Part shown: positions 44,616 to 58,168 of the stretch, piece by piece
How positions within the stretch are numbered: position 1 is the stretch's first letter
How the letters are laid out: each line of letters starts with the position of its first letter
Source of the DNA: Pseudofabraea citricarpa
Taxonomy: Eukaryota > Ascomycota > Leotiomycetes > Helotiales > Dermateaceae
Assembly (NCBI GenBank): GCA_029641185.1
Contig: JAPWGK010000026.1
Span: 434,001-498,000 of the forward strand
Direction: 5' to 3'
Length of the DNA stretch: 64,000 nucleotides
Notes under the pieces: model-generated
The model's input: only the letters and a program-made list of their open reading frames with translations
The model's database searches: none
What the model was told of the DNA's origin: nothing
Program-made: the position numbers and the translations under genes

Positions 44616-45786
44616 GGTGGGCAAGTGGTGGGGTTGTCTCTATTGCGCGCTGTGGGACATGGATGCTCCTCGGGTTTGATGTCGCTATCGCAAGTTGCGC
44701 TCGAAGACAACAATGATGGGTTCCTGAACTGTTGCGTGCGAAGCTGGAGGGCGAAAGGGGATATTAGCATGGATGAGAGTAAAGCATTTTGTAGGACGGA
44801 TAGCGTGTTGGAGGTAATAATGTCGTTATCTACTCAGATGTGTTGTCTCTCTGGCTCTGGGGGGATCTGATCGCAGACAGAAGGACTACGTAATGCATGG
44901 GTGGGAATGGACAGGCCTTCAGAGGTTCAGAGCTTCCCCCTGGCGTATCACAGAGCTCGCAGTGGCTCCCTCGTTGCTCTGTTTGGTTTCATGGGATTTA
45001 GTTCGGGCTTCCTTCTGGTCCAAACGGGCAGCTGGCCATGCGCTTGATGATCAATCAATCAATCGCTCACTCGCCCTCTCGTACCGTACCGTACAGCTCC
45101 TCGCGACAAATACCCGACCACCACGACCACGACCACAACGCCACACTCGCACGGAAATCTTGAAACCAACGCAAGGTGTCCTAGGTCCAGATGGTGGCGT
45201 GGGAATGACATGTTGACATGTGGACATGGAGCACGAAGATGGGATTCCGAAAGGCCATGGTGTGTTGTCGTGAGCTGTCTGTCTGTACCAGGTCGCACAG
45301 CGCTGACGGGTTGTTGCTCGTACAGATACCGGTACTGTACTCTCTCCTCTCTCCTGGCGAGGTACTGTCTGTACTGTACGGTACGGACATGAGTCTGAGT
45401 TCAAAGCTTCCAGGACTTGGGCTGCACCCGCCCCTGTCGTCAGGGCGGCCAAACCTTATGCGCCAGACAAGAGTGGTGACGAGATGGTGCATATTCGGTG
45501 TGCAGTGTGCATTCCAGAGAAAGTCCAAAGAAAGTCCGGTGCCCGAGGAGCCGAGGAGGATCAGATTAGTTGCAGTTGGTGGATCGATCACCTGACGTTA
45601 TCATATCTTATCAATGGCTTCAACAGTCAGTCATGTGCCAATCCCCATGCCATTCTTGGTAGAGCGGATAAGATAAGTGTGGTCGACCACCATCACAACG
45701 CTGAGATAGAGCACCCTTCTAACCCCAGCTTAACAATCTTACAAAGTTTTTTTTTTTTTTTTTCGGCCCCGTACTCATACATTCAA
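44616..45786. other. Intergenic region, MFS exporter promoter / ferrochelatase 3' side
   Basis: 1.17 kb, without a gene. It contains repeated GTACCGTA/GTACTGTA segments (about 45080-45110 and 45340-45390) and a T17 run at 45747-45763. Confidence 0.4.
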
Positions 45787-47556
<1,770 letters not shown>

Positions 47557-49697
47557 ATGGCTGATAAGGAGAGTTGGCGACGCGACGGCGATGAGGACGA
47601 CGAGGATGACGAGCTTGATGAGAATGTGAGTGATGCTGGGGAATCATTTCTGCAGAGCTAATTCAATTGTAGGATTACAGGGCCCAGAAGGATGCAGTTC
47701 TTTTCGCCATTGAAATTACCTCCTCGATGATTACCCCGCCTCCTCCGTCCGATGACAAGAAAGCCGATAAAGATAGTTCAGCAGCAGCAGCACTTAAATG
47801 TGCATATCAGATTATGCAACAGCGCATCATATCGAATCCGAAAGACATGATGGGGGTTCTACTGTTTGGAACTGAGCAGTCTAAATTTCAGGAGGCGCAA
47901 AATACCACCAGCACCATATCATATCCTCATTGTTATTTGCTCAACGACCTTGACGTGCCATCAGCCGAGGATGTTAAGGCTCTCCGGAAGATTGTGGAAG
48001 AGGAAGATGAAGCAAAAGCGATATTAGAACCAGCGGAAGAACCTGTGACAATGGCAAATTTGTTATTCTGTGCCAACCAAATCTTCACGACTAGAGCTCC
48101 AAACTTTGGGTCACGGAGACTTTTTATCATCACAGATAATGATAACCCTCATTCTACAGATAAGAATGCGAGATCTTCTGCAGCGGTGCGAGCTAAGGAT
48201 CTCTATGATCTCGGTGTGGTCATCGAGCTGTTCCCCATTTCAAGGCCTGATCACGAGTTTAATCTCTCTAAATTTTACGATGTAGGTTTCTATGGAGAAA
48301 TCACCTATACATACTAAGCCGAACTAGGATATCATATACCGAGACCCAGCTCAGACAGATACTCAAGCTTTGGGACTTACAGGCCATCAAGACCATACGT
48401 CTGGTGGTGGTGGTGGCATCAGTCTTCTCAACAGCCTTATTTCAGACATCAACTCAAAACAAGTTGCAAAACGGGCCTTGTTCTCCGATATGCCATTTGA
48501 GATTGGTCCAGGATTTAAGATCTCGGTCAAGGGATATAACATCCTCCAGAAACAAGTCCCTGCCCGCTCAACTTATGTTTACGTCGAAGGCGAACAAGCG
48601 CAAATTGCCACCGGTGTAACTGAACAGATTGCCGACTATGATGGGCAGAGCATTGAGAAGGCTCATATTAGAAAGGCTTACAAGTTTGGCGGTGAGCAAG
48701 TGCTATTCACACCAGAAGAGCAGAAGGAATTGAAGAATTTTGGGCCTCCTGGGATTAAGATCATTGGTTTTAAACCTCAATCTATGCTTCCGCACTGGGC
48801 TTCTATGAATAAATCTACATTCATCTTTCCGAGCGAGGACGGCTATGTTGGCTCAACACGAACATTTTCTGCTCTTTGGCAAAAGTTGCGTCAGGACAAC
48901 AAGATGGGTCTTGCGTGGTACATTGCTCGGTCAAATGCAACCCCAATTGTTGTTGCAATCTTACCATCTACGGAAAAGATAGATCCAGTTTCATGCGGAC
49001 AGATTATCCCAGCCGGCTTGTGGCTCTATACGTTGCCATTTGCTGATGATATCCGCAACCCACCTGACACATTAAAACCGCTCGTCAGTCCTGATACTTT
49101 AGTGGATGCCATGAGAGTCATCGTTCAACAGGTTAGTTGCTCCTTGTGCTTTGAAGATGTTGAAAACACCACACGTCATTTATTCAAACATACGAGTCCT
49201 AATTAATATTCTAGCTTCAACTTCCCCGAGCAGAATATGATCCATCCAAATACCCTAACCCATCTTTACAATGGCACTACAAAATCTTGCAGGCCATGGC
49301 TCTTGACGAAGAAATCCCTACCATTCCAGAAGACAAGACAGTGCCGAAGTATCGTCAAATTGACAAGAGAGCGGGTGAATACACAATGGCATGGGCGAAA
49401 ATCTTGGATGAGCAAACCCGTGCTCAGCAGAGAAGGGGACGGGATGACGATGGTGACGATGACCTTGGACGAGGTAGTGCGGGTCCACCGAGAAAGAAGA
49501 TCAAGTCTGAAGCAAAGAACGAGACCCTTACAACAATGGATGCAAAGGCGTTGAAGAATATCGTTGCCAGTGGTCACTTGGGCAAGCATACAGTAGCAGA
49601 CCTGAAGGAATTCTGCTCTGCTAAAGGTATATCATCTTCCGGCAAGAAGGGGGATTTGGTAGACAGAGTTGAGGAGTGGATCGAATCTCATGGTTGA
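47557..49697 (+). CDS. ku70: Ku70 subunit of the Ku DNA end-binding complex
   Basis: Seen: four exons (47557-47625, 47673-48281, 48328-49131, 49215-49697) encode 654 aa. An acidic N-terminal run ([12 protein letters not shown]) precedes the vWA-like domain ([13 protein letters not shown] near 31, GVLLFGTEQ near 80, [14 protein letters not shown] near 180). The Ku beta-barrel core (about 250-500) includes [15 protein letters not shown] and GIKIIGFKP, and the C-terminal SAP domain (about 605-650) reads [20 protein letters not shown]. Length is as usual. Start ATG is in a CGCAATGGC context. Known: with Ku80 it forms a ring on broken DNA ends, starting non-homologous end joining and helping telomere upkeep; nuclear. 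No oddities seen. Confidence 0.97.
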
Positions 49698-50319
49698 AAG
49701 AGGTTTTAAGTAAATGGTGGGTTATGTGGTGACATTCGGTCAATTGGTGAACTGGCGTTAGAGGTGCTAGTGGAGTTATAAAACTTTGATGAAATGAGGT
49801 ACTGTTGTTATCGGACACCCAAAATGAAACCCAATTTATACATCTTCATATCCTCATGCTAGTTGGAAACATCATCCTATCTAAGCCTCTGAAGATATCC
49901 AAGCCTTGTCGGGAAATAAAACAAGTATTCCTTGAATGAAAAGTCTTTGATAACAAAATGTGACTTGTCACTTTCTCAATTCCGACTTCTTTTTCTTTTC
50001 TTTTTGGCATCCCTGCTTGGGATGCATAACGTAGCCTCTGCCGGGCGCTCTCGAGGCTGTCTGTACGTTGCTGTTTTGGGAGTGAATATATGCGGTGTAA
50101 GCAAAGAAACGAGCCGTGTAACTCCCTCATTGGCCGCCCCTGAACACGTTATCGGCGTCAAGATGAGGCTGAATGCCAGGCAGATTTGCGAGCCATGTGC
50201 TTACAGAGTGCCGTAGGTAGTAGGTAGGACTTGAAGTATTTTCTGCCGGGCTTTTTGAGAATGTCTTGTGTGGGATAATGTGTTTCTTACGACGGTCAAC
50301 CTGAGAAAGGAGCATATAA
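49698..50319. other. Intergenic region downstream of Ku70
   Basis: 622 bp, no gene recognised. Contains the Ku70 3' region and the promoter of the next gene. Confidence 0.4.
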
Positions 50320-51645
50320 ATGTCTGTGATGAATAAATCTGACGACGACGACTTCCTTATTTACAGCACATCTAGCCTGACTTCCTCCTCTTCGAATCTA
50401 TCACGGTCAAAATCTTTTTTTCATACCACTCCGCTACCGCTGCTCCCGCTCGCCAAAAAGGCTTTCGACCAAGATATTGCCACTTTTGATCCCAAAACTA
50501 TTCTCACAGTCCTAGACAGCTATCCACCGCGCGATGAAGAGGAATACTGGAAGTACTTCAAGATGGCCTATCCCGACGCAGAATCCTATATTACGTCTCT
50601 GCGGTTCGCCTTAGACGAGTTCAAAAGGTTAACGACGACAAGACGGCACTGGCAGGAGTTCAAGCCGGTCTCTCTACTGTATATCTCGCGCAAAGAGCTA
50701 GGAGACGACCTGATCGAACGCCTGACACGTCTAGACCCAGAGCCTTTTCGTTGGAGAACATATTGTTCGGCCCTCGAGTTTCAAATAAGAGACATCCGAG
50801 ACTCGTGGAACAAACTACATGATAAGATCTCGAGCATCCCCGACATGAGGGCAATACAGGTTTTTGAATTGCGAACTCGCATAGATGATGTTTTACATCA
50901 GCTTGATGAGGATTTGCTACAGGTGGATAATAAAATGAAAGATTCATATAATAAGTATAGAGGTAAGTGTTCTAAATCACATTTCAAGACTTGGTCGCTA
51001 AATCCAGGTAGAGGAAATGCGTAGAGCGTCTCTGGGAGCTAGGGTACGTAATTACCTCTCCGTTCCTTCGTTCCTATGTAATAATAACCAACCTTACGGC
51101 GAAGCACTAATACAGCCCAGGAGAGACTATCGGAGTTTATCTGTCGCCAGAGAGACAAATCCCGGAGCGAGCTATGGAAAGACATCCTGGGTCAGATCGG
51201 CAGTTACAAAGTGATGCTGGGTGGTATACTGGTCTGCGTGCTCGCAAGCGCAAGCACAACAGCGGTAGCGACATGGAAATGTACGCCTCCAGAGACAACG
51301 CCAACGGTAGACTCCAACTTCTGGTCTACGCTCTCATCGTGCATCGTGGCTCTCGCGGGTCTGTACTGCATTCTTCTGCCTCGGCTGCGCGGCAGCAAGC
51401 TCGAGGTCGGTAATGAGACCCTCTTCTATGCACTCCTCGCTACTAGCATGCTCACTGCCCTCGCTTCGATTCCTTCTTACCTGTACCAGACTAGACTCAG
51501 CCTCGTCTTGCTGTTCGTGAGCAGCGCTACCCAGTTGGCTGTTACGTTGCAGGTTATCCTCGGCGCGGATAGTGAGATCCAGCAGCAGGGGGAGAGGATC
51601 ATGGATCTGAATAGCGAGGTGGAATTTTGGAGGGGGAGAGGCTGA
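50320..51645 (+). CDS. Unrecognised protein: helical N-terminal domain, four TM segments
   Basis: Seen: three exons (50320-50962, 51012-51043, 51121-51645) give 399 aa in a clean frame; exon 2 is 32 nt. Residues 1-40 are Asp/Ser-rich. Residues 45-250 are charged and mostly helical, with a coiled-coil part (IRDIRDSWNKLHDKISSI; RTRIDDVLHQLDEDLLQVD). Four hydrophobic segments follow: about 256-275 (VMLGGILVCVLASASTTAV), 292-312, 325-345 and 352-375. The chain ends in a short amphipathic helix. No known family recognised; the layout recalls fungal membrane proteins with a cytosolic helical sensor domain. An in-frame Met at codon 4 is an alternative start. No functional hints from the neighbours. 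Confidence 0.7.
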
Positions 51646-52314
51646 GATTTAGCCGTGGGCGGAGAGAGTCTTGGATCTAAATGTTGAAATCACATTCTTA
51701 AGAGGTAGATAAATTTTAGGCTAACTATCTTGAATATTTTTGAATAGTTCATGGTTCAAGATTCAAGCCAGAGGTGGCAAATTACTATAATTTAACCTCA
51801 GGTGAGAATAAATGAATTCTAATTGAACCGAAGGTAAGCAGAGTGGCGAGTGCTTATGTGCCGTAGGTTATGCATGGTGTGCCTTACCCTGTCAGTGAGC
51901 GCATATAGATTGTTGGGATTCATATTGAACAATATCATATACTCGACATAGTTAACAGTCGTTCAAAAAAGAATTATCGGAGCACGCATAGAGGACCCTT
52001 TTCTAGCATGTAAAGAAGAGTCTCAATCCTCAAGAAATAAAAGCCAGGCTCGATGAAGATTCAGTAAATATCATGTCAATTCATTTTCCACATTTGTTCT
52101 CTCTGCCTCCCTTACATCTTTAGCTTTTTCATCAATACCCTCCTTCTTTCATCTCTCCCTCTTTTCTTATATGCGTTTTCCATATAACGCCATCTTGTCG
52201 ATATCGTGAGCCCTTAGCGATTCGCACCAGTGCTAGCTGATCGCTTGGATCATATGTGGATCTGGAGAACTATCCTGGCCCATGTACAACTGGTCATTCT
52301 TCTACGCTATCTGC
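51646..52314. other. Intergenic region
   Basis: AT-rich 670 bp; nothing recognised. Confidence 0.4.
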
Positions 52315-53170
52315 TCACAGATCACTTTTGATGGTCTCGGGTACAAGTAGCTTTGACTTCGAGTCGACCATCTCAGCCTCAAGTTCTGTAGGTATGGTCA
52401 TCTCACTTCCATTATTCAACGCCAGTAAACCAAAACCGTAACCAAAGACAAACAGCCAGATGTACCAACACAAAAACCAAAAAATCCGTTTGTGCCGACC
52501 TCGTGTTCTATATGTTATGGTTACCAAGGTTCAGATTCTCCTGTACTGTGCCATCTAAGGACGCGTTTCGGAATAAAAAGAGGATTCAGACCGTGGGTTT
52601 GGTTTGGAGAATGATTCATGTTTTTAGCAAACTTCGGATCGGACCGTGGTGCTTTGTTGTTTTGTTTGAAGCTTGTGTCTAGAGAGTCTAGTTCAACCTA
52701 GCCTCGGAGTCCGGGTCGGAGTCGGACGGCGTGTAATGCAGAGCACAGGATAGTAAGCGAGGGGCAATAACTTATTTCACTAAAATAAAATTGAACTAAC
52801 AAGTTCGCTTTGTTAGGTTGATTAATTTGAACTTTGTAAGCGATAGGTAGTGGATAGGTTAGTTTTTCGTCCTCGCTCTACCACCTTACGTAAACCTCAC
52901 TTGATAATCTCTATTCCTTCTGATTCTTGTTGAGCACGCGTGGCTTCGAGTTCGTGAGACGAGGAAAGAAAGACGGCCCGAGCATTCTTTTTCATCTGAA
53001 GGTTGTCTTCTCGACACGCCAGTATTTCATGCTCGTTTCTGTCCATTGGCTGCACGCTCAGATGGTGCCTTGCAGCATCTAAGACATCGCTTGCGTGGAT
53101 CGAAATCAAGCTTTTCTTCTGCAGTGCGTTTGCATGGATCTTACCTAGTCTGACTACGAGGTATTGCAAA
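52315..53170 (-). CDS. Possible two-exon gene fragment with coiled coil and single TM
   Basis: A minus-strand frame ending near 52901 reads a charged helical segment (HLSVQPMDRNEHEILA, SSSHELEATRAQQESEG) that meets a donor GTGAGG at 52900. A 393-nt intron would end in ATATAG at 52508, joining in phase to a TM-bearing tail (RIFWFLCWYIWLFVFGYGFG, then about 40 residues) that stops at 52315. There is no in-frame ATG in the upstream exon, which stays open to about 53265, so a further 5' exon would be needed. One may exist near 53390-53520. No family recognised. May be a real single-pass protein or chance. Confidence 0.25.
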
Positions 53171-54804
53171 ACTTCAGTCTTGCGTTGGGATTGGTTCGTT
53201 GTTCGTCCCTCGTATTTGAGTAGTTGGGACTGGGTACGGTGGGAACGAAAACGAAAAGGCTTCTGCTACTGTATGGGTTTTGTTTTCTGGCGATTGTGCG
53301 ATGATGGAAAATTTTGTCTTTTTATATGGTATGGTATAATTGTTGGAGTTGGCGTTTTGCTACATGTATACATGTTTGTTTACCTCAGCACCAGGTGTCG
53401 GAGATCTTGTGCTGCGTGCTTGTTCTTATTCAATGAGAAGCTCTGTGCGCCACCTCCTCCAAAAGTAACTTGATATTTGAAAACAAGTCGGCTTCTCCAA
53501 GCGCTGTTAGAAGTTAGAAACACAAATACTTCAAGTCAGGGGTTTTCATTCATATCAACAAGCAGTCATTCTCTATGTCAAATATCTTCATAATCTTTCA
53601 GGCCTATTTACTACAGATTATAAAGCCTCAGAGAAAAAATTGTTTCATGGCCTGGGTGTTCCACGTGTAGATTTACTCAACCCAACAGTTTCCATTCATT
53701 TAAGCAATAGCATAGCCGAAATATTCAAAAATAAAAATCTTGCCAAGAAATCGCAGTGGGAAAACTGAAGAGAAACCAGCTGATCATTCATCCCGTGAAT
53801 CAGCACGGCTTGAATTTATCATCTTGTCACCTGTCGCCTTCACCCCAAGCGCCTTGATGAGATTTTGGCAAATCGTTAAATCGCTCTTTACTGAAACTAG
53901 GCCATGGCGAAGCTCTGTTTAGGTAATCGGTCGAATGATATACTGCCGAAATTCAATTCCTCAATATGCAATTGTTTATGCTAACAATATAGATCATTCT
54001 TGGGTGTCCTTTACAAAGGGGTATGCAACTCCTTACATCGACTCGATAAGGAACATTTCTTACTTTAGGGCTTTGTTAACTAGCTCGCTATTCTATTTTT
54101 GCTCGTCGAGCTTCTATGTCGTACGAGAGAAACGCAGGAAGAGCATTGAATTCATATCGCTCGTCGCTCAGATAAAGAGGTTGACGTCGGCGAAGGCATC
54201 GCTTAGCACTTCGCCCCCTCCCTTTAGCACGGAAGACGGGAAAGGGGGAGATTAGAGCAAGCAGAAGCGAGTGCAAGCGCTAGAGATTGGGAAACAATGT
54301 CGCAATGCGAAGAACAAAACGTGTGGGTGGAAACAGGAAAGCAGCTGCATGCATGCTGACTCGCAGCTCTCTTCCCTCGCGAGGTGGGTTGATCCCTGAG
54401 ATTCCTTGGGACGGGTAAGCGTCTGTCCGTGCATGAACTCTCAGAGCAAGCAGAGAGTCTCTGTGCGAGTTCACGTCTCAGCGCAGCAGTTGCCGAATCC
54501 ATCAAAACCTACGAGCAAAGCAGCATCGAGCGAAGAGAGGCTCTTTTTGATTTTTCTTGTTTTCCAGAGAGACTTGTATCTGTGCGAACAACTACGAGGC
54601 CGCCGCGTCATCACATAGTTTTGTCTTGTTGTTTTTCTTCTTGTGATTTGCTGATCGTCGGTTATCTTCTGGGCAAATCTGCTTACTGCATTTTGTTTTC
54701 AAAGTCACTGTCGCTTTCTTTCCTCTGCTTTTGACATCATCGTCATCACTATCTCCGGAAGACCCGGATTTTTCTCCGCCCGTAGATATATATACACATC
54801 CATC
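53171..54804. other. Intergenic region upstream of the SGNH hydrolase
   Basis: 1.6 kb with only short overlapping frames on both strands (for example 54429-54734 plus). No domain recognised. Probably contains the promoter and 5' leader of the SGNH gene. Confidence 0.4.
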
Positions 54805-55728
54805 ATGAGAGGACTTCGACAGACGCTGTTTGTTCTACCATATTTATTTCGGATATCCTTGGCACAGGTATTCATCAGTATCGACGCACCGATAGTCATC
54901 TTACCACTTGGGGATTCCATAACTTTTGGGACCGACAGCAGCGACGGAAATGGGTACCGACAGGACCTGGAGCGGCTCATAGAAGCCAACACACCAATCC
55001 AGTATATTGGATCAGTGAAAGCAGGTACCATGGCTGATAATTCCAATGAGGGACATCCGGGATTCCGAATCGAGGAGATCGCCGCCCAGGCACCGCAGAA
55101 TTTTAACTCGTCTCCAAACGTCGTCCTCCTCATGGCCGGCACGAATGATATTCTCCAGAGCCGGAACGTCTCCACGGCCCCGGATCGCCTCAGCACCCTG
55201 ATCGATCAACTCATTGAAGGATTACCAAGTGCCGCTATTCTCGTGGCTACTCTGACTCCGCTCTTGCGAGAAGATTTCGAGGCTGAGCGCGTGACTTACA
55301 ATGAAGCTATCCCCGGAATCGTGAATGAGCGTGCTCAAGCAGGGAAGCTTGTCCAGGTAGTCGACATGAGCAAGGTCACGACGAGCGGAATCAACGGTAC
55401 CGATGGGATCCATCCCAACGATGACGGGTATGCGATCATGGCTCAGGCCTGGTATGTGGGCATTATTGAAGCGGCTTCGAAAGGCTGGATCACGGTCGGC
55501 AATCTCACCAGCGGTAGCAATGCCACGAGCAATAGCTCTTCGCTCACTACCGCGACGAATTTCATTACTTCAACAAGCCTTTCTGCTTCGACGGCTACCG
55601 GATCTGCGGCGGCTACGGCGACGCCTTCTGCTGTCTCCATGGCTGTCTCTATGTCGATTTCTACGCCGTTGTGTACGAGTGCTTCCTTGCTCGTGGCAAT
55701 GAAATTCTTCTATTCTTTCTTTCTGTGA
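54805..55728 (+). CDS. Secreted SGNH/GDSL hydrolase, possibly GPI-anchored
   Basis: Seen: a single exon encodes 307 aa. Residues 1-20 form a signal peptide (charged start, then LFVLPYLFRISLAQ). Catalytic blocks are LPLGDSITFG (nucleophile Ser near 38), NEGHPGFR near 81, the oxyanion-hole Asn in MAGTNDI near 112, and DGIHPNDDGY (Asp and His near 195). This order and spacing fit the CE3-like acetyl-xylan-esterase branch. After residue 225 comes a Ser/Thr/Ala-rich stretch (about 60 residues), ending in a hydrophobic tail (LLVAMKFFYSFFL), which suggests a GPI signal. Known: family members deacetylate plant cell-wall polysaccharides. It is convergent with a polygalacturonase. The tandem Ser/Thr tail is likely O-glycosylated. 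Confidence 0.88.
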   Translation: MRGLRQTLFVLPYLFRISLAQVFISIDAPIVILPLGDSITFGTDSSDGNGYRQDLERLIEANTPIQYIGSVKAGTMADNSNEGHPGFRIEEIAAQAPQNFNSSPNVVLLMAGTNDILQSRNVSTAPDRLSTLIDQLIEGLPSAAILVATLTPLLREDFEAERVTYNEAIPGIVNERAQAGKLVQVVDMSKVTTSGINGTDGIHPNDDGYAIMAQAWYVGIIEAASKGWITVGNLTSGSNATSNSSSLTTATNFITSTSLSASTATGSAAATATPSAVSMAVSMSISTPLCTSASLLVAMKFFYSFFL

Positions 55729-56876
55729 TTTTTATATTTTGTTTTGAGGCATTTTTGGTCCTCATTTGCTTTTGGCGTTTTAAGGGGCACAATTTGGAGC
55801 AGTATGGCATCACTCTGTAAAAAGAATTCCGAGCCATTTTCTATGAGAGAGAGATGTTGTTTTCTTTTTAGGATGGACTGTAAATAATGAGATTTACGAG
55901 GAAAGGGGGGGTTCCTTTTGTAATCTGGAGTGAAGCAGTATGTATAATATCGATAGAGATCCTGCATGGAAGAAATCTTACGGTTGGAAATCTGTAAAAT
56001 ACTTCAAGATCTAGTAGATAGAATTAAATTCAGTTCAATCGCACATCTGTTCATTCCAGCCCGACTTCTGAATTTCGTTTACACATCGGAAAAGAAAAAG
56101 ATACAGGCCAGGCCTAATGAAGTAGCCATTAAAAAAAATCCTTTATGTACATTTGTCTTCTCAACTTCACTCGGTTCTTATCCTCCTCATCAACACAAAT
56201 CCAGACCTACTTGATTCTGCCCAAGACTCGCGCATGAATTTGAAACGGAAGCAAAAACATTCCACGCCGCGTCGCGAAGCTTCTGCGTCGAAGGAACGAG
56301 GAACGAGAGGAATCAAATCGTCATAGCCCAGACCCACAAGCTCGCTTAGAACCGACGAGAGTTCTGGACTTCATGCTTTACACCGATTCGGAAAGGTGTT
56401 CCCTGCCACGTTTTTGTCTTCATACTTATCAGAAAGACGTCAGAACCACGACGGGAAAGAATGGCTGCGGGAAGTCTAAATGTGCAAAAGAGAGGTGGGA
56501 TTTAGGTTGTGGCGGCGCCAAGTCTTAAAATTTGGGCGGATCTTATCTGGGAATGGTACCACTCGATGGTGAGTAAGAGGAACGAAACAACTTTTAATCT
56601 CAAAAATCAAATAGCTCTTCTTTTACGATAGTTTGATGAATGTAATTATGTATTTACATGTTTGGATTTTGTTTATTTACAGATATCTAAAATTGGATTT
56701 GAACAAGAATATATGAGGAAGTGATGATTCCTGCTTAAAGAACACGGGAAGAGATTTTCAACAGCACAAGTGCCCACCATGTCTTTGAGACCATTCCCCT
56801 TTACTGATTTCCGATGCAAAAGCATGCTTCCCAGCATAGAAAATCATGAACACGACGATGACGACGAGTTCATTAT
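55729..56876. other. Convergent 3' intergenic region
   Basis: 1.15 kb between the SGNH hydrolase and polygalacturonase stops. No gene, tRNA or repeat recognised. Confidence 0.4.
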
Positions 56877-58168
56877 TTAACAAGCAGCTCCGGAGCCGGA
56901 GGGGATGTTGGAGCAAGCGGTGCTCTTCTTTCCACCAGTGACGGAGATACCAGACCACTTCCAGTTAGAGCAGGATCCCTTTCCGCACAGGATGTAGATG
57001 TTGGTACCCTTGGCAGCGACGCTTCCCTTGACGTTGGTCACGGTGAGGCCGGTGATCGGGACTCCAGTGGTTGGGGTACCAGTTGGGGAGCCGTTCTTGT
57101 AATCTTGTTGGATGACGATACCGTACTTGGCGATGTTGGAGAGGGTGATATCCTTGTAGGTGACGCCGGAAACGGATCCAGTGGCTCCAGAGACGGTCTT
57201 GATGCGAGCACCGTTGTCGGAGTTCTTGATGGTGGATGAGGAGATGGTGATAGTCTTGACAGTGTTATCTGAGCGTCCTCCGACGGATCCGATGGAGAGA
57301 CCGTGTCCTCCATCACAGGTTCCTCCAGTGAAGGTGATGTCAGTACCAGAGTTGATAGCAAGGCAGTCATCTTGGTTGACACTATTCACATTGTCAGTGG
57401 GATAACTTTTGACTAAGATAATATAGACTTACATGTTGGCACCTGAGATGGTGACACCGGTGGAGCTACCGACATCGAAAGCGTCGGTGTTGTGTCCGAG
57501 AGAAGCTCCGTTCTTGTTGTTCATGGTGATACCAGTAACGGAAAGGGTGGTGCAGGAGTTGATGCTCATCAACTGGACTGGGGAGTCCTTGAAGGTAAGA
57601 CCAGAGATGGTAGAGCTCTTCAAGCTGTGAGCATAGAAGAACTTTGGCTTGGTCTTTCCTCCATTGGATCCCTTTCCATCCCACCAGCGAGCACCGTTTC
57701 CATCAATGACTGAGCCGGAAGCACCAACAACTGTGATGCTGGTTCCAGACACTGACACAAGAGGTCCAGACCACTCTTCGTAACCGAAAGTAGTGGTTCC
57801 TTGGAAGGTAACCTTGGTTCCGGACTTGAGGCCAGTGAGATCAAGAGTGGTACCAGCGGGAACAGCAATGTTGTTCAAGATAATAGCAGTGCAAGAGGCC
57901 TTGCCCTTGATGGCTGCGGCGGCAGTTGTGAAGGTACATGAAGCACGGTCTTCAATGACAGCCTAATTGATATGTCAGCCTTGTATATATGATTTATGAA
58001 CGACTCCCGGCCTGTTCAGACTTGGCATATGTGCCAAGTCATATTTGATGGCCAAGAGATCGCCCAGAGATATCTATGCTTGGGAGTACCCACAGGAACT
58101 GCAGCTGGGGCAGCGACCGCGAGGGAAGCTGTAGCCAAAAGGCTGAGGATGTTGGAAATTTGAACCAT
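56877..58168 (-). CDS. Endopolygalacturonase, GH28
   Basis: Seen: three exons (58168-58094, 57962-57433, 57381-56877) encode 369 aa. A signal peptide ([20 protein letters not shown]) is followed by a short pro-region ending near ED-R. The mature chain has a DRASCTF start, [10 protein letters not shown] near 109, HNTDAFDVG near 190, and the catalytic NQDDC near 210. [13 protein letters not shown] lies near 231, RIKT near 265 and YGIVIQQDY near 295. All four GH28 motifs (NTD, DD, GHG, RIK) are intact, with cysteine pairs at the C-terminus. Known: cleaves internal alpha-1,4 bonds of homogalacturonan; secreted. The 131-nt first intron is the longest among the confident genes. Strong codon bias (GTC/ACC/GGT style) suggests high expression. 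Confidence 0.96.

Noticed and set aside
52610..52620. AATGATTCATG outside the cluster as a functional site
   Set aside because: A single near match far from any cluster gene; treated as background.
54224..54734. Overlapping short frames before the SGNH hydrolase
   Set aside because: Frames exist on both strands with no family match; more likely promoter or leader.
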